The notes under the pieces: generated by a model
The model's input: only the letters and a program-made list of their open reading frames with translations
Databases searched by the model: none
Told to the model about the DNA's origin: nothing
Translations under genes and position numbers: made by a program
In this document: positions 57,827 to 64,000 of the stretch, in pieces
Layout of the letters: each line of letters begins with the position of its first letter
How positions within the stretch are numbered: the stretch's first letter is position 1
Assembly (NCBI RefSeq): GCF_003129925.1
Contig: NZ_QFFN01000007.1
Coordinates: forward strand, 24,659 to 88,658
DNA: 64,000 nt
Reading direction: 5' to 3'
Origin: Bifidobacterium catulorum
Lineage (GTDB): Bacteria; Actinomycetota; Actinomycetes; Actinomycetales; Bifidobacteriaceae

Positions 57827-59314
57827 ATGACGGAAAACATGACAGAAGAACCGAATCCCGCATCGCACGACGCCCGCCTCCCGCAGGACGCCATGCTGAC
57901 CGCGAACCAGTTGGGCGAGTACTCCGCCCTGTTCAACGCCGACCGCGCGAACATCGTCGCCGCCACGGCCGCCACCAGCAGCGGCGTGCTCAAGGCGGCG
58001 ACCGACTACCGCGGTCTGCGCGCTCTGCCCCGCGAATTCTCCATCGAACTCAAACAGGGATCCATCACCTCGCAACGTCGTTCCGGACGCTGCTGGATGT
58101 TCGCCAGCCTGAACGTGCTGCGGCACGACGTCATGCGACGCTGGGGGCTCGACGACTTCGAATTCTCGGAGACGTACCTGTTCTTCTACGACAAATTGGA
58201 GAAGTCGAACCATTATCTGGAGAAGATATTGGAGACGATCGACGAGCCGACCGATTCGCGGCTGTTCCAGGCAATCAACGACTATCCGGCCGACGACGGC
58301 GGATGGTGGGCGATGTTCGCCGCATTGGCCGCGAAATACGGTCTGGTGCCGAAGTCCGCGTATCCGGAGAACGCGAACTCGCGCGATTCGGACGCGTTGA
58401 CGCAGTATCTCAACGCGAAGCTGCGCGAATTCGCGCGCGAACTGCGTTCGGCGCACGAGAACGGCGTAGGCATGGACGGATTGCGCGGTCGGAAGAGCGC
58501 GATGATGAACACCGTATATCGGATTGTGGCCGTGGCGTTGGGCGAGCCGCCGCGGTCGTTCGACTGGGTCGCGCGCGGCAAGGACGACGAGGACGGGAAG
58601 AACGGCGGCGCGACGGAGTCCGGGACGGAACGAGCCGGCGCCGGCAACGATTCGGACGATGGGTTTATCAAGGGCACGGTGATCGTCGAACATGGCATCA
58701 CGCCGATGGCGTTCTACGCCAAATACGTGAAGCAGGACCTCGACCGCTACGTCGGGCTGGTCAACGCGCCGATGAAACGGACGCCGTTCGGCCGGCTGTA
58801 TCGGCTCGAACACGACGGCAACGTGGTCGGAGGGCAACCGATCGAGTTCGCGAACGTGCCGCTCGACGTGTTCAAGAAGGCGATCGTCGACCAGCTGCGT
58901 GGCGGACGACCGGTATGGTTCGCCTGCGATTGCGACCAGTTCGCACTGCGCGACGAAGGGGTGTTCGACCGTTCGACCGTGCGTGTGGAGGACCTGTTCG
59001 GCATCGAATACACGATGGGCAAGGGCGACCGGCTGGAGTACGGCGTGAGTCCCTCGAACCATGCGATGACGCTGATCGGCGTGAACCTCGACGCCGATGG
59101 AAGGCCCGATCGCTGGAAGATCGAGAACAGCTGGGGCAAGGATGCGGGCCGGGACGGTTATTTCACCGCGACCGACGCCTGGTTCGACGACTATGTGAAC
59201 GAGGTGGCGATCCACGACGACGTGCTCGACGATGCGACGAAGGCAATCTTCGGGACGGAGCCGGTGATGGTGCAGCCATGGGAGCCGATCTCACGCGCCA
59301 CGCGGTGCGCGTAG
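57827..59314 (+). CDS. pepC: Aminopeptidase C (bleomycin hydrolase family)
   Basis: A 495-residue cysteine peptidase of family C1B. The nucleophile Cys is in SGRCWMFASLN (about residue 89), the His in SPSNHAMTLIG (about 420) and the Asn in KIENSWG (about 440). The family forms hexameric barrels that clip N-terminal residues in the cytosol. A Gly/Asp/Glu-rich insert (about 260-285) looks flexible. The usual family C-terminus is slightly extended here. Start ATG 57827 has no strong ribosome site; ATG 57839 is an alternative. Monocistronic, ended by a GC-rich terminator. Confidence 0.93.
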   Translation: MTENMTEEPNPASHDARLPQDAMLTANQLGEYSALFNADRANIVAATAATSSGVLKAATDYRGLRALPREFSIELKQGSITSQRRSGRCWMFASLNVLRHDVMRRWGLDDFEFSETYLFFYDKLEKSNHYLEKILETIDEPTDSRLFQAINDYPADDGGWWAMFAALAAKYGLVPKSAYPENANSRDSDALTQYLNAKLREFARELRSAHENGVGMDGLRGRKSAMMNTVYRIVAVALGEPPRSFDWVARGKDDEDGKNGGATESGTERAGAGNDSDDGFIKGTVIVEHGITPMAFYAKYVKQDLDRYVGLVNAPMKRTPFGRLYRLEHDGNVVGGQPIEFANVPLDVFKKAIVDQLRGGRPVWFACDCDQFALRDEGVFDRSTVRVEDLFGIEYTMGKGDRLEYGVSPSNHAMTLIGVNLDADGRPDRWKIENSWGKDAGRDGYFTATDAWFDDYVNEVAIHDDVLDDATKAIFGTEPVMVQPWEPISRATRCA

Positions 59315-59324
59315 GGAGCCGCAT

Positions 59325-59362
59325 GAGCTATGCCTAGGGGTTTGAGCTATGCCTAGGGGTTG
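59325..59362 (+). repeat. 19-bp direct duplication after pepC
   Basis: gagctatgcctaggggttt (59325-59343) is followed immediately by gagctatgcctaggggttg (59344-59362). Confidence 0.9.
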
Positions 59363-59363
59363 A

Positions 59364-59400
59364 GGAGCCCCGACCGGATCGGCGGCCGGCCGGGGTTCCT
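59364..59400 (+). terminator. pepC terminator
   Basis: GGAGCCCCGACCGG / CCGGCCGGGGTTCC stem with an 8-base loop, followed by TTCC. Confidence 0.7.
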
Positions 59401-59466
59401 TCCCCGTCAAAGGCAGGCCATCTTCGTTTTCCGAAGTGGTTCGGAGGCCTTACGGGTACCCGTCCG

Positions 59467-59573
59467 CATCTTCCGGAGTGCATATGGCGCGCATAGCAAT
59501 GTGCCTCGGGGTATGCTCGTTGGAATTCCAACGGACATACCCCGAGGCACTTGCATATGCACTCCAGAAGATG
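59467..59573. repeat. Large palindrome between convergent pepC and fhs
   Basis: Outer arms catcttccggagtgcatatg (59467-59486) and catatgcactccagaagatg (59554-59573) pair at 19 of 20. Inner arms gtgcctcggggtatgctcg.. (59501-59525) and the facing half (59526-59550) pair at 23 of 25 with no loop. An asymmetric 14/3-base bulge separates the two stems. Confidence 0.9.
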
Positions 59574-59604
59574 GAGCCGGATATCAGCCGAGATGCGAGA
59601 TGGT

Positions 59605-61128
59605 TCACACGATCTTCGGCATCGGGGTGGTGAGGGACGTCGTGAGGTTCACCTGCACGATGCCGGAGCCGGCGCGCGCCTCCACCTTCTTGAGCGTGAC
59701 GGTGCGCTCGTCGGCGGCGGCGGTGTCGTCGTCGGTCATGGTGGCCGGGGACTTGACCGCGCAGACGGCGAAATCGTTGAGGTCGCGGCCGAGGTTGGCG
59801 ACGAGTTCACGGGCGTCGGCCAGGGACTCCTCGAACCCGGGCTTGAACACCACGCGGTCGGCCGGCACGCCGTACGCATTCTTGGCAATCCAGCGCACGG
59901 TGTCGACCACGTCCTCGCCCTTGTGGCTGGCCGGCTGGGACGGGGCGTCCACGGCGTTCAGAGCGGTGACGAAACCATCGAGCTGGTCGAGCAGGCCGTC
60001 GCCGCCGTCACGGAACAGGTTGCCGATGATGGGCGTGCGGAAGCCGAGTTCGGAGGCGGTCTCCTGCAAGGCCGGAATCTGGTCGTCCTCGCCCTCCCAA
60101 AGGTTCACGAGCGGGAAGGTCGGGATGCCGAGCTTCTCCAGACGGTTCACGTGGAACGGGTAGCGCCACTGACGGTCCGGATCGTCACGCCAGGTGGTGG
60201 CGCGCGTCACCACGAGGGCGGCGGACGGCCACTGCGCACCGTATTCGCGGGAGGCGATGTCGAGCCACTTCTGCGCACCGGCGTCGGCGCCGTAGCCGGC
60301 TTCGACGACGACCACGTCGTGCAGGGCGCAGGCCAGTTCCACGGAGACCAGCGTCGGAATGCCGACGGACACGTTGGCGAACGGGCCGCCATGCACATAC
60401 ACCGGCGTGCCGTTCACGGTTTCGGTCAGGGCCGGCTTGACGGCGTCGCCGAGGATGTTGGTGATGCGCCACATGTCGGTCAGTTCGGCGAACGTCACCG
60501 GTTCGCCGTCGATCGTGCCGGCGATCATCTTGCCCACACGTTCGGCGATCTCGTCCATCGAACGGGAGAGCACGACGATCTGCATGAGCTCGCAGGTGGG
60601 GGTGAGCACCGTCTTCTCGGCGACGTTGCCCTTGTTCTTGCCGTAGTCCACGGCGATGGAACGCAGGGAGCGGCTCGGCACCTCGGAGACGCGCGGCACG
60701 AGCACGGTGTCGAGCTTGCCGTCGTCCACGGCCTTCTCGGCGAAGGAGACCAGCAGATTCTGGGCCGCCTCGATGGCGCCCATCTCGCCGCACAGACCCC
60801 AGTCGATGATTTCGGGATGGGTCAGGGACGCCTTGCCGCCGCCGGAGGCACCGCCCTTGGAGCCGGCCGCGGTGATGCCCATGCTCGGCTGGCGCAACAC
60901 GGCGGTGGCGTCGATGCCGTGGTGGCGCAGCGCGTCGATCAGGGCGATGGTGGTGGTGGTCTTGCCTTCGCCGCGGCTCGCCTTGAGCGGGGTGTCGGCG
61001 GTGACGAGCACGACCTTGCCGTGCTTGCGCGGGGCGTCGGGGTTCTTCTTCAGATAGTCGAGATATCCGAAGGCGTCGATCTTCTTGACGATGCCGTACT
61101 GGCTGGTGAAATCATCGATGTTGGTCAT
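59605..61128 (-). CDS. fhs: Formate--tetrahydrofolate ligase
   Basis: A 507-residue enzyme that makes 10-formyl-THF from formate and ATP. The ATP loop reads TPLKASRGEGKTTTTIAL (about 45-62), a variant of TPTPAGEGKTT. RQPSMGITAAGSKGGASGGGK (about 78-98) and the ending region AGSGIVQVNLTT agree. It is shorter than clostridial enzymes (about 555), as gaps in the middle suggest. Formate is a bifidobacterial fermentation product, so this links fermentation and one-carbon metabolism. Start ATG 61128 follows AGGAGAATC. Confidence 0.93.
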   Translation of the reverse strand: MTNIDDFTSQYGIVKKIDAFGYLDYLKKNPDAPRKHGKVVLVTADTPLKASRGEGKTTTTIALIDALRHHGIDATAVLRQPSMGITAAGSKGGASGGGKASLTHPEIIDWGLCGEMGAIEAAQNLLVSFAEKAVDDGKLDTVLVPRVSEVPSRSLRSIAVDYGKNKGNVAEKTVLTPTCELMQIVVLSRSMDEIAERVGKMIAGTIDGEPVTFAELTDMWRITNILGDAVKPALTETVNGTPVYVHGGPFANVSVGIPTLVSVELACALHDVVVVEAGYGADAGAQKWLDIASREYGAQWPSAALVVTRATTWRDDPDRQWRYPFHVNRLEKLGIPTFPLVNLWEGEDDQIPALQETASELGFRTPIIGNLFRDGGDGLLDQLDGFVTALNAVDAPSQPASHKGEDVVDTVRWIAKNAYGVPADRVVFKPGFEESLADARELVANLGRDLNDFAVCAVKSPATMTDDDTAAADERTVTLKKVEARAGSGIVQVNLTTSLTTPMPKIV

Positions 61129-61452
61129 GATTCTCCTGTGGAATGCTCCTGTGGAACCTCTGCGGAACCTCTGGAATTGTGATGCGGTTTTGCGATTCGC
61201 GGTGTTTTCGTACGACTCACAACGGTTCAAGCGTACATCACGGGCATGTTTTCATCGCCGCGCGTCTCTTTGCATGGGTTGCGTGCTGGACTTGCCCCTA
61301 CGTGTTGGACCGCAAAAATCGCATTCGTTGCAATTGCAACATTCCTGTTCCCAACACACAACGCAAAGTCCAGCACACAACGCAAAGTCCAGCACGCAAC
61401 GTGGAGTCCGACACGCAACGCGGCACAACGCCGCACACCACGGCGCAAGCGG
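61129..61452. other. Intergenic region with the second 19-bp repeat locus
   Basis: It holds the fhs promoter (not resolved; gtggaa/ctctg phrases repeat at 61138-61175) and the repeat locus at 61279-61425. No gene is supported. Confidence 0.55.
61279..61425. repeat. 19-bp repeat family A, locus 2 (inverted arrays)
   Basis: Left, inverted units: gttgcgtgctggacttgc (61279-61296) and ccctacgtgttggaccgc. Right units: gcaaagtccagcacacaac (61363-61381), gcaaagtccagcacgcaac (61382-61400), gtggagtccgacacgcaac (61401-61419) and a partial unit. A core of about 50 bp with aaaatcgcattcgttgcaat separates them. The locus 1 core also has aatcgctgcaat. Confidence 0.8.
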
Positions 61453-63030
61453 TCAGTTGTCGCTCAGGTGGAAGTCGTTGCGCATGTTCATGCTGGCGGA
61501 GTACAGCACATCCGCGAGCAGCGCATCGGTCTCGGCCCTGAGCTGGTCGGCCATGGTCTGGTTGGCGGCGGCGAGCACCCCGCGCACCTCGGGATTGCGC
61601 GTGGCGGCCACGATCGCATCGGCGTCGCGCACGTCGTCCACGGCCTCCTCCTCGTCGGCGAGCGCGTCGAGGTCCACCGGGTTGTCGTCGAGCCGCCCCA
61701 CCTGCTCGTCGGCGGCGGCGATCATGCGATGCCCGAGTCCGCCGGTCTTCTCGCGGTAGCGTTCGATCAGCGGCGACGTGACGGCGAAATGTGCGTCGGC
61801 GAGCGCGGCGATGAGCCTGTTCGCCCAGTAGAAGTTGCCGGAATCCACGTGGTCGGTGGTGTCGGCGAGGTATGCGGGCGTGGCGTCCACGTTGGCATAG
61901 AACGGCACGAGCGTGTTGAACGCGTTGGATCCGTAGGCCATCCACTGGATCGACCGGCATGATTCGGGCCGGTACGGTCGAATCTGCATGACGGCGAGCT
62001 GGCTCTGGCGGTTGATGCCGATGGGCCGCAGGCTGCCGCGCGTGGATTCGTCGCCGAGCGTGCCGTACGGGTCGAATGGCGTGCCCTGATAGTGCGAACT
62101 CAGCACGTATTTGACGTCCTCGATGGTGATCTTGCGTTCGGGCTGGCGTGCCCACGGGATGTCGTCGCTGTCGGGTCGGTGGGCGGCGTCGGGGCCGTCC
62201 CATACTTCGTCGTACGGATTGAGGAACCGCTGCATGTACCAGGAGCGCGGCGTGTTGTATACGTGGTCACGGTCGGAGTGCGAGCCGAAGGCGTCGCGCG
62301 GGTTGAACGGAGATACGCCTTCGACGGCGAGGTCGAGATGATTGTCCGCGATGAAGTCGTCGAGGTCGGCGGAGCACATGTGCTCCGCCTGGTCGCCGAG
62401 CGCGTCGTCGAGATCGAATTCGTCTATGCCGAGCTGGTTCGGCATGGTCACGTAGGCGTCGTCGGGCACGCGTTTGGCGATCCAATGATGTCCGCCGATG
62501 GTTTCGAGCCACCAGATCTCGTTGACGTCGGAGAAGGCGATGCCGTTCATCTCGTATGTGCCGTATTGTTCGAGCAGCGATCCGAGGCGTTCGACGCCTT
62601 CGCGGGCGGAACGGATGTACGGCAATACGATGGTGAGCAGGTCCTCTTCGCCGATGCCGCCGGGGATTTCGGCTTCGTCGCCCTTCGCGGGCACGAGCTC
62701 GACGAGCGGGTCGGCGCCGAGCACGCGCTCGTTGGTGGTGAGGGTTTCAGTGGCGCTCATGGCCACGTTGGCCTCGTTGACTCCGGCTTCGCCCCAGATG
62801 CCCTGTTTGTTGACGGCGTCGGGCACCGACGTGTATTGCATGGGGTCGTCGGGCAGGTCGATTTCGACGTGGCTGATGACGGAACGGTATTTGCGCGGCT
62901 GATCCTCGGGTTTGACGACGGCGAATTTCTTCGACGTGAATTCGCCCTGCTGGGAGTCCTCGTTGCGGGCGATGATCGTCGAACCGTCGTAGCTGGCGTT
63001 TTTGCCTACCAGAATCGTGGTGCACGACAT
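61453..63030 (-). CDS. pepD: Dipeptidase, peptidase family C69
   Basis: A 525-residue Ntn-hydrolase. After processing, Cys3 ([20 protein letters not shown]) would become the N-terminal nucleophile. NEDS (about 22), [22 protein letters not shown] (about 72) and [24 protein letters not shown] (about 150) are the family motifs. It cleaves dipeptides in the cytosol and serves peptide use. Start ATG 63030 is fixed by the MSC motif, with AAGGAGA about 12 bases upstream. Confidence 0.93.
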   Translation of the reverse strand: MSCTTILVGKNASYDGSTIIARNEDSQQGEFTSKKFAVVKPEDQPRKYRSVISHVEIDLPDDPMQYTSVPDAVNKQGIWGEAGVNEANVAMSATETLTTNERVLGADPLVELVPAKGDEAEIPGGIGEEDLLTIVLPYIRSAREGVERLGSLLEQYGTYEMNGIAFSDVNEIWWLETIGGHHWIAKRVPDDAYVTMPNQLGIDEFDLDDALGDQAEHMCSADLDDFIADNHLDLAVEGVSPFNPRDAFGSHSDRDHVYNTPRSWYMQRFLNPYDEVWDGPDAAHRPDSDDIPWARQPERKITIEDVKYVLSSHYQGTPFDPYGTLGDESTRGSLRPIGINRQSQLAVMQIRPYRPESCRSIQWMAYGSNAFNTLVPFYANVDATPAYLADTTDHVDSGNFYWANRLIAALADAHFAVTSPLIERYREKTGGLGHRMIAAADEQVGRLDDNPVDLDALADEEEAVDDVRDADAIVAATRNPEVRGVLAAANQTMADQLRAETDALLADVLYSASMNMRNDFHLSDN

Positions 63031-63165
63031 GATGTTGTTTGCTCTCCTTGCTGGATGATGCACGTCCGATGACGGGACGCGCCGGATGATGGAACTGCTG
63101 TATGGCGCGAGCGTCTCGTATGAGGACGCCGCAATTCGCGGCGGCGATGCTCGCGCGCAGCCGGC

Positions 63166-63726
63166 CTATGCGCGACCGGTGAGGAAGATGGCGTCCTGGT
63201 CGGCGGCATCTCCGGCGGCCGCGGCGTCACGCAGTGCGTGGACGAGCTCGTTCATCCAGAATCCGCCGGCGAGGTTCTTCAGCGGATTCTTCGTGGCATA
63301 GACGTGCAGATAGTAGTCGTGGTCCTGGTCCGGCGGTTGCGGCCCGTTGTATCGCATGGTGGCGGCCGGATCGGTGCCGCCGACGAACGGCGACGCCTGA
63401 GAGGTGCGGCCCTGCAGGGCCTCGGGGATCATGGCGACCATCTGGCGGGAGAAGTCCGGCGGAATCTGCAATGCACGGGAGTCGTTGAAGTCGTACATCA
63501 GCGCGGCGATCGGCAGATTGGCGACCGTCCAGTGGATCCACTCGAATCCGCAGACGGGGATGGAGTCGGGGTCGGTGAACGTCCAATGCAGGTATTGGGC
63601 GCTGGGATCGACGTCGTCGACATAGAACGGGAAGGAGACGACGGGCACGCCCGCGGCCTGGTATTCGGGTTCGGCGTGCTTGGCGAACACATCGGGGATC
63701 GTGGTGAAATCGGCTGAAATCTTCAT
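63166..63726 (-). CDS. YbhB/YbcL family Raf kinase inhibitor-like (PEBP) protein
   Basis: A 186-residue protein of the phosphatidylethanolamine-binding fold. DPDSIPVCGFEWIHWTVANLP (about 53-73) is the DPD..HW signature, and GPQPPDQDHDYYLHVYAT (about 126) the GPxPPxGxHxYxFxxYA motif. Bacterial members have no firm biochemical role. ATG 63726 begins the domain (MKISADF). No ribosome site is seen; TATGCT 7 bases before ATG could make a leaderless transcript. Confidence 0.9.
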   Translation of the reverse strand: MKISADFTTIPDVFAKHAEPEYQAAGVPVVSFPFYVDDVDPSAQYLHWTFTDPDSIPVCGFEWIHWTVANLPIAALMYDFNDSRALQIPPDFSRQMVAMIPEALQGRTSQASPFVGGTDPAATMRYNGPQPPDQDHDYYLHVYATKNPLKNLAGGFWMNELVHALRDAAAAGDAADQDAIFLTGRA

Positions 63727-63779
63727 AAACCAAGCATAGACCACGAGCACCGACAGTGTCTCTTCGGGGAGAGACGACT

Positions 63780-63829
63780 CCCCTCAGTCGCGCCATGCGC
63801 GACAGCTCCCCTCAATCCTGAGGGGAGCC
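63780..63829. repeat. Dispersed two-hairpin element, copy 6
   Basis: First stem GTCGCGC-cat-GCGCGAC; second stem GCTCCCCTCA-atcc-TGAGGGGAGC. Further degenerate second stems lie at 63893-63922. Confidence 0.88.
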
Positions 63830-63929
63830 GAATTGAACTGCACCCCACCGGCTCCCTCGACCCCGACGGGAACCAAGCAGCCGCGTTCATCCCACCGGCT
63901 CCCCTCCCGACGGAGGGGAGCTGGGCGGG

Positions 63930-64000
63930 TTCTAGTGGTCGTTGCAACACCTGACTGACCGTTGGGAGGATCAGGTGGGCAGGTGGGTGTTTGAGGGTGT
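63930..64000 (+). mobile_element. Possible left end of an insertion element (cut by window edge)
   Basis: After a run of palindromic elements the sequence changes to tagtggtcgttgcaacacctgactgaccg, then a ribosome site and start codon. CACCTGA and TCAGGTG are opposed (63949-63955, 63971-63977). A short untranslated lead with a terminal repeat and an immediate open frame is the layout of bifidobacterial insertion sequences. The right end and transposase body are outside the window, so this is tentative. Confidence 0.3.
63975..64000 (+). CDS. Start of an open frame, possibly a transposase (partial)
   Basis: GTG 63975 with GGGAGG 6-7 bases upstream begins VGRWVFEG and remains open to the window edge. 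Too short to identify. Confidence 0.35.

Noticed and set aside
61227..61448. Small minus-strand open frame in the second 19-bp repeat locus
   Set aside because: Product of repeats; no ribosome site or known relatives that I can name.

Overview
The window reads as a stretch of a high-GC Gram-positive (Actinomycetota) chromosome, most probably Bifidobacterium. The reasons are the GC-rich coding style with GTG/TTG starts, strong GGAGG-type ribosome sites, tRNA genes without an encoded CCA, and a gene set typical of gut bifidobacteria: bleomycin-hydrolase aminopeptidase C, C69 dipeptidase, formate-THF ligase, a sortase with a secreted substrate, a CAAX-type protease and a DUF805 protein. The species cannot be resolved from the sequence alone. 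No prophage, CRISPR array or rRNA operon was seen.

Layout. 1-7224 (minus) is the N-terminal part of a giant secreted protein with about thirty AGG(F/Y)xG (GLUG-type) repeats; its C-terminus lies outside the window. A repeat-rich gap (7225-7906) separates it from a membrane protein with a YGQQ-rich tail. 9.5-14.8 kb holds a hypothetical gene, a histidine phosphatase, a GtrA-like protein, a MIF-family tautomerase, an LCP protein and a class B sortase. The sortase follows a small secreted protein ending in an SPQTG sorting motif, whose upstream region contains an 11-base C/G tract. 16.2-18.2 kb is the rpsF-ssb-rpsR-rplI ribosomal operon. 18.3-24.2 kb carries a wall-associated protein and sbcDC. 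25.7-31.9 kb is a translation/RNA block (rpsP, KH protein, rimM, trmD, rsmD, recG, rpmB). 32-39 kb holds transport and membrane genes (CPBP protease, UMF1-type MFS, ClC channel, amino-acid permease). A four-gene tRNA cluster (Ala, Val, Val, Gly) sits at 39.2-39.6 kb. 39.7-46.1 kb has a flavodoxin-fold quinone reductase, a fused CydDC-like ABC exporter with an adhesin remnant just upstream, and a lipase-like protein. 46-57 kb is metabolic: aspA, nitroreductase, amidohydrolase, mscS, acetyltransferase, the AmmeMemoRadiSam pair, ddl and gpsA. 57.5-64 kb has tRNA-Lys, pepC, fhs, a C69 dipeptidase, a YbhB/PEBP protein and the start of what may be an insertion element.

Systems that seem to work together: (i) sortase B, its SPQTG substrate and the LCP protein, a cell-surface cluster possibly switched by a homopolymer tract; (ii) the AmmeMemoRadiSam module, here with Memo and AMMECR1 fused into one protein beside the radical SAM partner, a conserved but functionally unresolved system; (iii) SbcC/SbcD end processing with overlapping genes.

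The intergenic DNA is unusually structured. At least six copies of a two-hairpin element show compensatory changes in their stems. A 19-bp tandem repeat family occurs at two loci, each arranged as inverted blocks around a short core. Two palindromic elements share an 18-19 bp arm, and several further long palindromes are present. These dispersed elements, the G-tract and the AmmeMemoRadiSam fusion are the most rewarding places for follow-up.
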